64,000 nt of DNA from positions 1,674,001 to 1,738,000 of the forward strand of contig NZ_AP022564.1 of the NCBI RefSeq assembly GCF_010727125.1, read 5' to 3'. The stretch comes from Mycolicibacter terrae (GTDB lineage: Bacteria > Actinomycetota > Actinomycetes > Mycobacteriales > Mycobacteriaceae). The first letter of the stretch is position 1; each line of letters starts with the position of its first letter. The notes beneath the pieces are model-generated. The model made no database searches. It worked only from the letters and a program-made list of their open reading frames with translations, and had not been told where the DNA came from. The translations under genes were made by a program, and so were the position numbers. Shown here one piece after another: positions 53,422 to 62,061 of this stretch.

Positions 53422-54468
53422 GTGCCTAACTCCGCCGTCGAGTCGATCCCTCACCTGGTGGACCGGCATCCGGCGGTCTCACCGGAGCGGTTGATCGCGC
53501 AGCTCAAGCCGCCTCCGACGTTCTCTGGCGCCAGCTTCGCCAGCTACCGGCCCGACCCCGCCGAGCCCACCCAGGCGGCGGCCGTGGCGGCCTGCACCGC
53601 GTTCTGTGCGCAGGCGCTGGCGCGGCGGGCCGGGCGGCGAAGACTGTTCGGCAAGCGCGAAGTGCTGCCGGGTGTCGGGCTCTACCTCGACGGCGGGTTC
53701 GGCGTGGGCAAAACCCACCTGCTGGCGTCGGTCTACCGCGACATCACCGAGACCACCGATGCAGCGCAGCCGCATCGGACCGCGTTCGCGACATTCATGG
53801 AACTGACCCAGCTGGCCGGCGTGTTCGGTTTCACCGAGTGCATCGAGTTGCTCGGCGGCTACACGGTGGTGTGCATCGACGAGTTCGAACTCGACGACCC
53901 GGGCAACACCACCCTGGTGTCACGGCTGCTGTCGGAGCTGGTGGCGCGCGGGGTCTCTGTTGCTGCCACGTCGAACACCCTGCCCGAGCAGCTCGGCGAG
54001 GGACGCTTCGCCGTGCAGGATTTTCTACGGGAAATCCATGCTCTGGCAAGCATTTTCACTCCGGTGCGGGTCGACGGTCCGGACTATCGGCATCGGGACC
54101 TGCCGCCTGCTCCCGAGCCGCCGTCTGCGCAGCAGGTCATGCAGCGCGCCGCGGCGCAGCCCGGCTCCACCCTGGACGACTTTGACGCGCTGTGCGCGCA
54201 CCTGGCCACCATGCACCCGTCGCGGTACTTGACGCTGATCGAAGGCGTCACCACGGTGTTTCTCACCGGTGCGCATCCCATCGAAGATCAGAACGTGGCG
54301 CTGCGCCTGGTGGCGCTGACCGACCGGCTTTACGACGCGGGCACCCCGGTGGTGGCCTCCGGGGCGAAGCTGGACGACATCTTCAGTGCCGAGATGCTGG
54401 CCGGCGGGTACCGCAAGAAATACCTGCGGGCCACATCCCGGTTGCTGGCGCTGAGCAGCGGCGGTTAG
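53422..54468 (+). CDS. zapE: AFG1-like ATPase, cell division protein ZapE
   Basis: A 348-residue AAA+ type P-loop ATPase of the AFG1/ZapE family. Walker A is LDGGFGVGKTHLLASVYRDI and Walker B VVCIDEFELDDPGNTTLVSR. The sensor strand and Arg finger region are GVSVAATSNTLPEQLGEGRF and FLREIHALASIFTPVRVDGP. The C-terminal part includes LTLIEGVTTVFLTGAHPIED and YRKKYLRATSRLLALS. In E. coli ZapE binds FtsZ under stress; the mycobacterial role is not shown. The GTG at 53422 is the start. Its stop codon begins the tandem repeat. Confidence 0.92.
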   Translation: MPNSAVESIPHLVDRHPAVSPERLIAQLKPPPTFSGASFASYRPDPAEPTQAAAVAACTAFCAQALARRAGRRRLFGKREVLPGVGLYLDGGFGVGKTHLLASVYRDITETTDAAQPHRTAFATFMELTQLAGVFGFTECIELLGGYTVVCIDEFELDDPGNTTLVSRLLSELVARGVSVAATSNTLPEQLGEGRFAVQDFLREIHALASIFTPVRVDGPDYRHRDLPPAPEPPSAQQVMQRAAAQPGSTLDDFDALCAHLATMHPSRYLTLIEGVTTVFLTGAHPIEDQNVALRLVALTDRLYDAGTPVVASGAKLDDIFSAEMLAGGYRKKYLRATSRLLALSSGG

Positions 54469-54692
54469 CGAGGTTCGACGCAGGAGAGCCGAAGCTGGGC
54501 CGCCGCTTCACACCCGGCGGTTAGCGAGGCTCGACGGAGGAGAGCCGAAGCTGGGCCGCCGCTTCACACCCGGCGGTTAGCGAGGTTCGACGGAGGAGAG
54601 CCGAAACTGGGCCGCCGCTTCACACCCGGCGGTTAGCGAGGTTCGACGGAGGAGAGCCGAAGCTGGGCCGCCGCTTCACACCCGGCGGTTAG
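54465..54692. repeat. Four tandem 56-bp units (VNTR-like)
   Basis: TTAGCGAGG(C/T)TCGACGGAG and the rest of the unit, ending CCGCTTCACACCCGGCGG, recur at 54465, 54521, 54577 and 54633, each 56 bases long and differing by one or two bases; a fifth start is cut after TTAGC at 54689. The first TTAG contains the zapE stop. Within a unit GGCTC/GAGCC (two of four as GGTTC) and CGGCGG/CCGCCG can pair, giving RNA hairpins. The array fills the space between convergent zapE and the MPT63-like gene. Related single copies occur at 10639 and 45300. Confidence 0.92.
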
Positions 54693-54693
54693 C

Positions 54694-55227
54694 TCACAGA
54701 TTCCACTGCGCCAGGCGCAGGCCGGTGTTGCGCGAGAGCATCACCACGTGGGTGACCAGGCCGCGGTAGACATCCCAGTAGACGCCGCCGGTGACGGTCG
54801 AGCCCTGCGGTGCGTTGGTCAGCACCGCGTCCAGGGTGGTCGGGTCATCGGTGTGCTTGGACACATAGGCGTCGCCGCCGGGGGTGACACCGTCGAACGT
54901 GACTGAGGCGGCCATGATGTAGGGGTTGGGCACCGAGATCGGGTGGATGGTCACGTTCGCCCGCCAGGGACCGCCCTGGGCGCGCCAGCGTGGCGTGCCG
55001 TTCTGGCCCCAGCCCGGCGGGATCTCGCTGGGCAGCACGTCGTGCACCGTCACATCGGCGATGATCTTGCCGAAGGCCTCGTCCTGGTACTGGATACGCA
55101 GCGTGTCGCCGAGCCGGCCGATCGGCGCCTCCGGTGTGGTGGTGGGCGTGGCGTATCCGGCGGCCGGCGCCGTCAAGGCCAACACGGTGGCTATGGAAGT
55201 GACGAGGGCCAGAGTCCAGCGATGCAT
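54694..55227 (-). CDS. Secreted MPT63-like protein (DUF1942)
   Basis: A 177-residue exported protein. A signal peptide (LALVTSIATVLALTAPAAGY) is cleaved near YATP. The mature part resembles the MPT63 immunoglobulin-like fold: IGRLGDTLRIQYQDEAFGKI, VTVHDVLPSEIPPGWGQNG and the C-terminal TGGVYWDVYRGLVTHVVMLS ending LRLAQWNL. MPT63 is a secreted mycobacterial antigen of unknown role. I used ATG 55227, which has AAGGA five bases upstream; an ATG at 55257 is in frame. It converges on the tandem repeat and zapE. Confidence 0.8.
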   Translation of the reverse strand: MHRWTLALVTSIATVLALTAPAAGYATPTTTPEAPIGRLGDTLRIQYQDEAFGKIIADVTVHDVLPSEIPPGWGQNGTPRWRAQGGPWRANVTIHPISVPNPYIMAASVTFDGVTPGGDAYVSKHTDDPTTLDAVLTNAPQGSTVTGGVYWDVYRGLVTHVVMLSRNTGLRLAQWNL

Positions 55228-55326
55228 CGTGTCCTTCTTCGGTTTGTTTGTGGGCATGATGGCACATCGAGGTTTTGGGCGCACCGGCCTTGGCCAGGGG
55301 GATTGCGAAGTGTTTCAGGGTGTCGG

Positions 55327-56073
55327 TCAGTTCGCGGGGTCAGTCTCGCCGGCGGCCGGGTGCGTGGTGATCGATTCCAGGGCTCTGGCGAGGTCGGCTT
55401 CGGCCCTGTCCCGGTCCACTCCGGCGCGATGTAGCGGTCCGGCGTCGTCTTCGGATTCAAGCAATGCCAGCAGCAGGTGTTCGGTGCCGATGTAGTTGTG
55501 CCCGAGCCGAAGTGCGGTGCGGAACGTCAGCTCCAGCGCCTTGCGGGCCGGCCCGCTGAACGGAATCAACGCGGGTGGTTCACCCTCGCCGGGCGGAAGT
55601 GTGACGGCGGCCGCGACGGCGCCCGGTTCGATGTGCTGTGCCGTGATCAAGGCGGTGGCCAGCGCGTCGGGATCGTGCAGCAGGCCCAGCACCAGGTGGC
55701 CGGGGGTGATCTCGGCGTTGCGCGCCCGGTGGGCGGCGTTCTGGGCCGCCACCACCGCGCTGCGGGCCCGCGGCGTGAAACGGGCGAAGCCCTGCTCGGC
55801 GTCGAGCGCGGCGGCCTCCGGGCGCGGGACGAACCGCTTCTGCGCGGCCTGCTTGGTGACTCCCATGCGCTTGCCGATCTCCGTCCACGACGCGCCGGAC
55901 CGGCGGGCCTGGTCGACGAAGTGCCCGATCAGGTGGTCGGCGACCTCGCCGAGGTGCTCGGCGGCCAGCACGGCGTCGGTCAACTGCTCCAGGGGATTGT
56001 CGTGCACATCGGTGATGGCGTTGATGAGGTCGTCCAGACGCACGGGCGGGGTCAGGGGAGTCGGATCGGCCAT
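55327..56073 (-). CDS. clpC2: ClpC2-like protein: DNA-binding domain plus Clp N-domain
   Basis: A 248-residue protein without ATPase modules. Residues about 60-81 form a helix-turn-helix (SGASWTEIGKRMGVTKQAAQ). Residues about 95-248 are a double Clp N-domain: FARFTPRARSAVVAAQNAAH, AEITPGHLVLGLLHDPDALA, FSGPARKALELTFRTALRLG and YIGTEHLLLALLESEDDAGP. This is the plan of mycobacterial ClpC2 (Rv2667), which binds Clp-targeting cyclic peptides and is proposed to act as a decoy for ClpC1 with self-controlled expression. I used ATG 56073. An inverted-repeat cluster just upstream is a likely own operator. Confidence 0.88.
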   Translation of the reverse strand: MADPTPLTPPVRLDDLINAITDVHDNPLEQLTDAVLAAEHLGEVADHLIGHFVDQARRSGASWTEIGKRMGVTKQAAQKRFVPRPEAAALDAEQGFARFTPRARSAVVAAQNAAHRARNAEITPGHLVLGLLHDPDALATALITAQHIEPGAVAAAVTLPPGEGEPPALIPFSGPARKALELTFRTALRLGHNYIGTEHLLLALLESEDDAGPLHRAGVDRDRAEADLARALESITTHPAAGETDPAN

Positions 56074-56076
56074 GGC

Positions 56077-56124
56077 GTCAACTGTAGGTTGACGATAGAA
56101 AATCGTCAACCGTTGATTGACGAT
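56077..56124. promoter_or_regulatory. Palindrome cluster upstream of clpC2
   Basis: GGTTGACGAT and ATCGTCAACC (56087-56096 and 56102-56111) are perfect 10-bp complements around AGAAA. GTCAAC at 56077-56082 is a further inverted half-site, and TTGATTGACGAT follows at 56113-56124. The AT-rich centre lies 4 to 50 bases before the clpC2 ATG, overlapping any promoter. ClpC2 carries a helix-turn-helix, so autorepression here is a good inference. Confidence 0.68.
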
Positions 56125-56137
56125 GTGCGGCGGTGGG

Positions 56138-56695
56138 TCAGGACAGTAGCCATTCGCCGAAGTCATCGGCGAACCCCGACGACGGCGCGTATCTGACCTT
56201 CGTCGGGCTGATGCCGCGGGGCAGGGCGAAGACCACGCAGCCGGTCGCCGACTCGCCGGGGTCGAGCTCGAAGATGCCCGAATCGAAGTTGGTGCACTCG
56301 CTGACGTTGTTCAGATCCGGTGCGTAGCTGCGGCCGTCGGAACCGAACACGGTGGTGTTGATGTTGACGTCGCCGTCGATGGCCGCCGATCCCGGGTCGG
56401 CGATCTTGAGTTGGGTCGCCAGGTAGCTGACGGCGGGATCAGCCTTGTCGGGCGTGACGGTAGCGGGGCTGATGATGCGTTCGAGGGTGACCTCGATCGT
56501 GCTGCCGTCGGCCCTGGTCAGGGTCAGGGTGTCGCCGGTGTGCCCGGATTTTGTTGCGGCCGTGCGGGATTCCGCCGCACTGGACGATGTCGTCCCGCTC
56601 GCCGAGTCGGTGGGACCGGAGCAGGCCGCCAGCACGGCGGTAGACAACAGTGCCGCGGCAGACAGGGCGGTGACGGGTCGATTCATGGGGGTCAT
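56138..56695 (-). CDS. Exported lipoprotein, DUF4352-like
   Basis: A 185-residue lipoprotein. The signal peptide and lipobox are ALLSTAVLAACSGPT, the lipidated Cys being near residue 25. A Ser/Thr-rich linker is followed by an immunoglobulin-like domain: LTLTRADGSTIEVTLERIIS, YLATQLKIADPGSAAIDGDV, TTVFGSDGRSYAPDLNNVSE and CVVFALPRGISPTKVRYAPS. This is the DUF4352/telomeric-repeat-binding-like beta-sandwich seen in many exported actinobacterial proteins. I used ATG 56695; an ATG at 56686 is an alternative with AAGGA nine bases upstream. Likely counterpart: Rv2668. Confidence 0.82.
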   Translation of the reverse strand: MTPMNRPVTALSAAALLSTAVLAACSGPTDSASGTTSSSAAESRTAATKSGHTGDTLTLTRADGSTIEVTLERIISPATVTPDKADPAVSYLATQLKIADPGSAAIDGDVNINTTVFGSDGRSYAPDLNNVSECTNFDSGIFELDPGESATGCVVFALPRGISPTKVRYAPSSGFADDFGEWLLS

Positions 56696-56848
56696 CCTTG
56701 AGTACCTTTCCGGCGACGCGTGCGTTGCTACCGATTGTGCTGCCTGGCTGCTCCTCGGGGAGAACTGGCCCACGATTCGACCGGGGCGGATTGTTCGGTG
56801 CCGGGGCCGGCCGCGTCCGGCGCGGCGTGATCGATGACCGTCAGCGGG

Positions 56849-57175
56849 TCATGCGATAGCCGGTGGGCGTCCGGGGTGCGGCGGCAGGGCAGCGTCCGGT
56901 TGTGCGGGCTGGCACATGTGCCGCAGCAATTCCCGATAGATCAATCCGCCCAATGGGTTGCGCATGTCGACCCGCGAGTCGGCTGGCACCAACTGGTCGC
57001 CGCACTTCGCCCAACCAGACCCGAATCCGCCCGGCCCGGGCGGCGGTGGAGGTGTTGGGCCGGGATCAGCGCCGGCGGTGCCGCAGGAGCCGACCATGCA
57101 AGCGATGACGCCGGCCCAGATCGTCGCGGCAGTGCCGCGGCGCCGGTGTCGGCCTGGTGTGATGGGGCGGGGCAT
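56849..57175 (-). CDS. Small exported proline-rich protein
   Basis: A 108-residue frame with a twin-Arg-like basic start (PGRHRRRGTAATIWAGVIAC), a hydrophobic signal segment ending VGSCGTAGA, a proline run (PGPTPPPPPGPGG) and a short mature part (WAKCGDQLVPADSRVDMRNP, LIYRELLRHMCQPAQPDAAL). The two Cys could bridge. I do not recognise the family. The exported design is convincing, but codon use alone must carry the claim. It sits between the lipoprotein gene and the tRNA cluster. Confidence 0.55.
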   Translation of the reverse strand: MPRPITPGRHRRRGTAATIWAGVIACMVGSCGTAGADPGPTPPPPPGPGGFGSGWAKCGDQLVPADSRVDMRNPLGGLIYRELLRHMCQPAQPDAALPPHPGRPPAIA

Positions 57176-57317
57176 AGCGCCACCATGTCATTGCTTACCG
57201 ACATCCACGGCCATCACAGTGCCCTGGAAATTGCGGCGGATTACGCGACCGATGTGGCGCATAGGTGATGCCCGCCCGGGGCCGTGGCCCGTTTGGGTGT
57301 CCTTACCTGCGAGGACA

Positions 57318-57392
57318 TGGTGCGCGGTACTGGGATTGAACCAGCGACCTCTTCCGTGTCAGGGAAGCGCTCTCCCGCTGAGCTAACCGCGC
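57318..57392 (-). tRNA. tRNA-Val (GAC)
   Basis: On the minus strand GCGCGGTTAGCTCAGCGGGA leads a full cloverleaf: 7-bp acceptor GCGCGGT/ACCGCGC, D-arm, anticodon stem CTTCC/GGAAG around anticodon GAC, and T-arm GGTTCAATCCC. Discriminator A and the CCA end are encoded. Confidence 0.97.
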
Positions 57393-57409
57393 TTAGAGCC
57401 AAGGAACGG

Positions 57410-57480
57410 AGGTGGAGACGGGAATCGAACCCGTGTGCACGGCTTTGCAGGCCGTTGCCTCACCACTCGGCCACTCCACC
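57410..57480 (-). tRNA. tRNA-Cys (GCA)
   Basis: Minus strand, starting GGTGGAGTGGCCGAGTGGTG. Acceptor GGTGGAG pairs CTCCACC, anticodon GCA lies in CTGCAAA, T-arm GGGTTCGATTCCC. Discriminator U73 is present, as required for tRNA-Cys. CCA is not encoded. Confidence 0.97.
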
Positions 57481-57509
57481 GCAAGGGTTGATGCCACTTG
57501 ACACCCTCG

Positions 57510-57582
57510 AGCGGATGACGGGATTCGAACCCGCGACCCTCACCTTGGCAAGGTGATGCGCTACCAACTGCGCTACATCCGC
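57510..57582 (-). tRNA. tRNA-Gly (GCC)
   Basis: Minus strand, starting GCGGATGTAGCGCAGTTGGT. Acceptor GCGGATG/CATCCGC, anticodon GCC in TTGCCAA, T-arm GGGTTCGAATCCC, discriminator U. CCA is not encoded. It is the first of three tRNAs transcribed Gly-Cys-Val. Confidence 0.97.
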
Positions 57583-57587
57583 GTGCC

Positions 57588-57608
57588 ACGGGCGAGATCG
57601 TCGCCCGT
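57588..57608. other. Perfect hairpin between tRNA-Gly and tRNA-Val
   Basis: ACGGGCGA-GATCG-TCGCCCGT is a perfect 8-bp stem with a 5-base loop, just upstream of tRNA-Gly on its strand. There is no T-tract, so a terminator is not proven; it may separate the divergent tRNA promoters. Confidence 0.4.
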
Positions 57609-57741
57609 CGCGAAGCAGAACATTAGTCCACTGATGTGAGGCAACACAACTTGCCCTGTCAGATCGGCGCGTCGGCTGAAAATCGGCCTGCGCGTTGAGG
57701 CGCCGGGGCCCGGGCGTGCTAGTCTTCGACCTCGTTCATCC

Positions 57742-57816
57742 GGTCTCGTAGCTCAGGGGGAGAGCGTCCGCCTCACACGCGGAAGGTCGCTGGTTCGATC
57801 CCAGCCGGGACCACCA
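57742..57816 (+). tRNA. tRNA-Val (CAC)
   Basis: GGTCTCGTAGCTCAGGGGGA begins the gene. Acceptor GGTCTCG pairs CGGGACC with one G-U, anticodon CAC lies in CTCACAC, T-arm TGGTTCGATCCCA. Discriminator A and CCA are encoded. It faces away from the other three tRNAs. Confidence 0.97.
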
Positions 57817-57883
57817 CGTGCGCTACGCGCGCACCGTCGCAGGCTTTCGCCGTGCCGAAGTTCCCCGCCGTCGTCTGCTACTG

Positions 57884-58504
57884 CTAGACCATCTCGGGCG
57901 CGTTCAAATGTGCGATCGCCAGGTCGAACTCGGCGACCTCGAGCACCTCGGCGCCGGCGTCGTTGACAGCCCTGGCCCAGATCGCCTGCTCACCGCCGCG
58001 GCTGGCCACCATTGCCGCGCGGTCGTCGAAGCTGATCGAGGAGACCGCGCGCCCCGAGGGCCGGTCCACCAGCAGAGTGGTGCTGCAGAAGCCGTCCAGG
58101 TCGGCCATCTCGGGTATCAGCGCCAGCTTGAAGGTGTCGATCATCCGCTCCAGACCCGCCGGGTCGGTCCGCAGCCAGGTGACCCGCACGCCGGCGTGGC
58201 GTCGGGACCGGTGATCGCGGCGTACGGCGGAGATCTCCCAGCGGGTGATCTCGGCGGTGGCATGGAAGATCTCGGTGGCGCGGTCGCACAGCTGCTGGGC
58301 ACCGGCCTCGCTGGCGCGCAGGGTGTCCTCGTCCAGCCAGGACGACGTCACGATGCACCGGCCGGCGTCGCGGTCGACCAGCATGGACATCCCCGCGCAG
58401 CCCTCCATGTCGGCCAGGGTCGGCATCACCACGCCGCGGACGTGGGTGATCCCCTCATCGAGGAAAGACGGATGGGCGTGAATGGTGGTTGCGCGCGCGA
58501 ACAT
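57884..58504 (-). CDS. Duplicated antibiotic-biosynthesis-monooxygenase-like protein
   Basis: A 206-residue protein built of two dimeric alpha/beta-barrel (ABM-type) halves. Half one runs MFARATTIHAHPSFLDEGIT, VVMPTLADMEGCAGMSMLVD, RCIVTSSWLDEDTLRASEAG; half two runs RTDPAGLERMIDTFKLALIP, EMADLDGFCSTTLLVDRPSG, AVSSISFDDRAAMVASRGGE. Small ABM proteins act as oxygenases or haem-degrading enzymes, but many have no known activity. The start is ATG 58504; an open frame extends upstream without homology. It faces the Val tRNA gene across a 67-base gap. Confidence 0.75.
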   Translation of the reverse strand: MFARATTIHAHPSFLDEGITHVRGVVMPTLADMEGCAGMSMLVDRDAGRCIVTSSWLDEDTLRASEAGAQQLCDRATEIFHATAEITRWEISAVRRDHRSRRHAGVRVTWLRTDPAGLERMIDTFKLALIPEMADLDGFCSTTLLVDRPSGRAVSSISFDDRAAMVASRGGEQAIWARAVNDAGAEVLEVAEFDLAIAHLNAPEMV

Positions 58505-58590
58505 ATCGGCCTCCGAGTGATCGGGGCGACGCCCCGGCGGCGCCGCCGGTCTCCCTTCCACCATGCTCCGGCGACGCTGCGGGGGCAACC

Positions 58591-59256
58591 CTATCCGGCG
58601 CTTTCTTCCACGGCGTCGGACTCGTGGCGATGCTGGGCTTCCAACTCGGCGATGTGCGCACCGATGCGTCCCCGCAGCGCGATGGTGCCGATGACACCAC
58701 CGAGCACCGCGACCAGCAACGCGACCCAGGAGAACCGGGACAGCCATTGTTCGGCGGCCATCCCGGCGTAGTAGACCAGGGCGGTGGTGCCGCCGGCCCA
58801 GCAGATCGCACCGGTCACATTGGCCACGAGGAACTGCGGGTAGCGCATCTTCAACGCCCCGGCCAGCGGCCCGGCCAGGATGCGCAGCAACGCGACGAAC
58901 CGGCCGAAGAACACCGCGCTCGTACCCCAGCGCCCGAACAGGCGTTCCGCGTACGCGACGTGGCCGGGGCCGAAGTGCCGGGGGAACCGCCGGCCCAGGC
59001 GGTCGAAGAGCGGCATGCCGAAGCGCCGCCCGATCGAATATCCGATCGAGTCGCCGATCACCGCGCCGATGATCGCCGCCGCCGCGACCCCGGCCGGGTC
59101 GACCGCCAGGTCGTGGCGCGACGACAGCAACGCGGCTCCGACCAACATGACTTCGCCGGGCAACGGGACGCCCAGGCTCTCGATCCCGATCACTCCGCCG
59201 ACGAGCAGATAGACCAAAACGGGCGGGATCGACTGCAACAAGACATCCACCGACAT
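58591..59256 (-). CDS. dedA: DedA-family membrane protein
   Basis: A 221-residue membrane protein of the DedA family with reentrant helices. The signature is in the first part: VGGVIGIESLGVPLPGEVML (the E-S-L-G-V-P-L-P-G-E block), followed by GDSIGYSIGRRFGMPLFDRL. The second conserved block is FFGRFVALLRILAGPLAGAL, ending AICWAGGTTALVYYAGMAAE. DedA proteins are lipid carrier or flippase candidates needed for envelope homeostasis. I used ATG 59256, matching M. tuberculosis DedA (Rv2637); ATG 59268 is four codons earlier. It diverges from the acyl-CoA synthetase gene. Confidence 0.93.
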   Translation of the reverse strand: MSVDVLLQSIPPVLVYLLVGGVIGIESLGVPLPGEVMLVGAALLSSRHDLAVDPAGVAAAAIIGAVIGDSIGYSIGRRFGMPLFDRLGRRFPRHFGPGHVAYAERLFGRWGTSAVFFGRFVALLRILAGPLAGALKMRYPQFLVANVTGAICWAGGTTALVYYAGMAAEQWLSRFSWVALLVAVLGGVIGTIALRGRIGAHIAELEAQHRHESDAVEESAG

Positions 59257-59373
59257 GCGGCCAAGCATGCCTGACGCCGGCCCGGTGCGCCCGCGCAGAT
59301 CATCGTCGGGCGAATATGGTCACCTTGTAGCGTTACCGGGCGCGCATTCCGGCGGTCGAATCGAGGAGCGGCA

Positions 59374-61035
59374 GTGGAATTCAACCTCGCCCAGGTGTTC
59401 TCGACGGTGGCGGCGACAATCCCGGACCGGGATTGCGTCGTATTCGGCGACCGTCGATTGTCCTTCGCCCAGGTCGAGGACCGCTCGCGCCGACTGGCGC
59501 GGGCACTGCACGAGCGCGGCCTGGGCGCGCGCCGGGAGCGTGCGCAGCTGGCCGCTCATGAATCCGGGCAGAGCCATCTCGCGCTGTATCTGGCCAATGG
59601 AAATGAATACCTGGAAGGGATGCTGGGGGCCTACCACGCCCGCGTCGCCCCGTTCAACGTCAACTACCGCTATGTGGCCGACGAACTGGTCTACCTGTTG
59701 GCCGACGCCTCGGCCGAGGCGGTCATGTACCACGCGCGGTTCGCCCCCACGCTGGCCGAGGCACTGCACCGGGCCGGCGACCGGCTGCCGGCGATGCTGT
59801 TGATCCACGTCGACGACGACTCCGGCAACGAACCGCTGCCCGGTGCACTGCGCTACGAGCACCTGCTGGCCACCACCGCTGGCAACGCACTGGACCTGCC
59901 GCTGTCGCCAGACGACCTGTATGTGCTCTACACCGGCGGCACCACCGGCATGCCCAAGGGTGTGCTGTGGCGCCAGCACGACATCTTCATCAACGCGATG
60001 GGCGGCCGGGAGTTGGGCACCGGCGCCGTTCCCACCAGCCTGGAGGAGATCGCCGACCGCAGTCGGGCCGCGGGGGCGGGCTCGATGACGGTGGCCCCGC
60101 TGATGCACGGCGCCGCCCAGTGGGCCGCGTTCATCACGCTGCTCGGCGGGCGATCGTTCGTGATGTCGGCGATCACCGACCGGTTCGACCCGGTCGCGAC
60201 CTGGCAGTTGGCCGGCCGCGAGCGCGTCATTTCGCTGTCGATCGTCGGCGACGCCTTCGCCCGGCCACTGGCCGACGCGCTGGAAGCCGGCGGCCCCGAG
60301 CTGGCCGAACACCTGTCGGGCCTTGCCGTGCTGGCCAGCGGCGGGGCGCCGTTGACCGTTCCGCTCAAGCAGCGGATCTTGGATCTGCTGCCGCACCTGT
60401 CGATCCTCGACGCCGGCGGCTCCTCGGAGACCGGCGCCCAGATGGGCCAGACCACCAGCCGGGGCCAGGCCTGGACCGGCCGGTTCACCCCGAACCCGGG
60501 CGCCGTCGTGGTCAGCGAGGACATGACCCGCATCCTGCGACCCGGCGACGACGAGATCGGCTGGCTGGCCCAACAGGGTCACGTGCCGCTGGGCTATCTG
60601 GGCGACCCGGACAAGACCGCGCGCACCTTCCCCGACATCGAAGGCATCCGGCATTCGGTCCCCGGTGATCGGGCCCGCTGGGATGGCGACGGCGGCATCG
60701 AGTTGCTCGGCCGCGACTCGGTGACGATCAACTCCGGCGGCGAGAAGATCTTCGCCGAGGAGGTCGAAGCCGCGGTCGCCCGGCATCCGGCCGTCTACGA
60801 CGTCGTCGTGGTGGGCCGGCCCAGCCAACGGTGGGGCCACGAGGTCGTGGCGGTGGTGCAGCTGGCCGAGGGCGCAGAGGCCGACGCCGGCGACATCATC
60901 ACCGCGGCCGCCCGCTACATCGCGCGCTACAAGCTGCCCAAGGACGTGGTGTTCTGCCAGCGGGTGCAGCGCTCGCCGTCGGGCAAGGCCGACTACCGCT
61001 GGGCCAAGGCGCAGGCAGCCGCGGTCAGCGCCTAG
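59374..61035 (+). CDS. Acyl-CoA synthetase (FadD type)
   Basis: A 553-residue ANL-superfamily acyl-CoA or acyl-AMP ligase. The AMP-binding signature is [20 protein letters not shown], and other core motifs are [40 protein letters not shown] and [20 protein letters not shown]. The catalytic Lys of the A10 motif is in [20 protein letters not shown]. The chain resembles FadD19-like enzymes in this C-terminal PDYRWAK-type ending, which suggests a branched or sterol side-chain acyl substrate; that is inference. It converges with an enoyl-CoA hydratase gene, overlapping it by 4 bases. Confidence 0.92.
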   Translation: MEFNLAQVFSTVAATIPDRDCVVFGDRRLSFAQVEDRSRRLARALHERGLGARRERAQLAAHESGQSHLALYLANGNEYLEGMLGAYHARVAPFNVNYRYVADELVYLLADASAEAVMYHARFAPTLAEALHRAGDRLPAMLLIHVDDDSGNEPLPGALRYEHLLATTAGNALDLPLSPDDLYVLYTGGTTGMPKGVLWRQHDIFINAMGGRELGTGAVPTSLEEIADRSRAAGAGSMTVAPLMHGAAQWAAFITLLGGRSFVMSAITDRFDPVATWQLAGRERVISLSIVGDAFARPLADALEAGGPELAEHLSGLAVLASGGAPLTVPLKQRILDLLPHLSILDAGGSSETGAQMGQTTSRGQAWTGRFTPNPGAVVVSEDMTRILRPGDDEIGWLAQQGHVPLGYLGDPDKTARTFPDIEGIRHSVPGDRARWDGDGGIELLGRDSVTINSGGEKIFAEEVEAAVARHPAVYDVVVVGRPSQRWGHEVVAVVQLAEGAEADAGDIITAAARYIARYKLPKDVVFCQRVQRSPSGKADYRWAKAQAAAVSA

Positions 61036-61823
61036 CCGAACCGCGGCTTGCGCTTCTCCCGGACGGCGGCCAGGCCCTCGTGCACATCCGGGCCGGAGAA
61101 GCCGAGGAACTCCAGCCCCAGCGCGGTCTCGAAGGCCGGTGCGAACTGCCGGTACCAGTAGTTGAGGCTGTGCTTGGTGAAGCGGATCGCGTCCTGGGCG
61201 CCGTGCGCCAGGTCGTCGGCGATGCGCGTCGCGGTCGCCAGCACCTCCTCGTCGTCGACGCACTTGGAGACCAGCCCGATCCGCTCGGCCTCCTCGCCGT
61301 GCAGCGTCTCGCAGGTCAGCAGGTAGTACTTGGCCTTGGCCATGCCCACCAGCAGCGGCCAGCAGATCGCCGCGTGGTCTCCGGCGGCCACGCCCAGCTT
61401 GGTGTGGCCGTCGATGAGCCGGGCGGTGCGCCCGGCCACCGAGACGTCCGACAGCAGTGCCACCACCAGACCGGCGCCGACGGCCGGGCCGTTGATCGCC
61501 GAGATCACCGGTTTGGAGAAGTTGACCATGTTCAGCACCAGGTCGCGGGCCTCCCGCAGGACCTGCATCCGCCCGGGGTAGTCCCCGATGGTCTTCTCGA
61601 TCAGCTCGAAACTGCCTCCGGCGGAGAAGGCTTTGCCCTCACCGCGGACCAGCACCGCGCGCACCGCGTCGTCGCGTTCGATCGCCGGCCACACGTCGGC
61701 GAGGTCGCGGTGCATCTGCGGGCCCACCGAATTGAGCCCGGGCGCGTCCAGCACCATCTGCAGCACACCGTTGTCGCCGGTTTCGAGTCGAAGGGTGGGG
61801 AAGTCGCTGTATCTGTCAGGCAT
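61032..61823 (-). CDS. Enoyl-CoA hydratase/isomerase family protein
   Basis: A 263-residue crotonase. The oxyanion loops are [20 protein letters not shown] and [40 protein letters not shown] continues the fold. The two catalytic Glu positions of active hydratases are F-E in the first part and a position near GDHAAI in the second, where the chain has D/H instead, so the activity may be an isomerase or another crotonase reaction. The C-terminus reads [20 protein letters not shown]. It converges with the acyl-CoA synthetase. It is the only crotonase in the window; a role together with that enzyme in beta-oxidation is likely. Confidence 0.9.
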   Translation of the reverse strand: MPDRYSDFPTLRLETGDNGVLQMVLDAPGLNSVGPQMHRDLADVWPAIERDDAVRAVLVRGEGKAFSAGGSFELIEKTIGDYPGRMQVLREARDLVLNMVNFSKPVISAINGPAVGAGLVVALLSDVSVAGRTARLIDGHTKLGVAAGDHAAICWPLLVGMAKAKYYLLTCETLHGEEAERIGLVSKCVDDEEVLATATRIADDLAHGAQDAIRFTKHSLNYWYRQFAPAFETALGLEFLGFSGPDVHEGLAAVREKRKPRFG

Positions 61824-62061
61824 CAGTTGTTTCTACCCGACCGTCACCGACGGGGTCTAGCAACACCCTTGCCGTTGGATACCGCCGGATCCGGCGCCGC
61901 CGCCGGGCCTGCCGGTCACGAGCGCGGCGTCGGGTGGCTGGCGTTCTCGAAAAACCTTGTGCTGTATGAAACTGTCCGGACTGATACGTGAATATGACTG
62001 ATGCGCAAGAGTTTCCGTGACAAATCGCCAGCCAGACCCCGGTTCACCGGATGCGGTTCGA

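Noticed and set aside
54465..54692. CRISPR array
   Set aside because: The units are contiguous with no variable spacers, so it is a tandem repeat and not a CRISPR.
59320..61263. 647-codon minus-strand frame covering the acyl-CoA synthetase
   Set aside because: It is the shadow of the synthetase and the neighbouring crotonase; the peptide is Arg/Gly/His-rich without domains.
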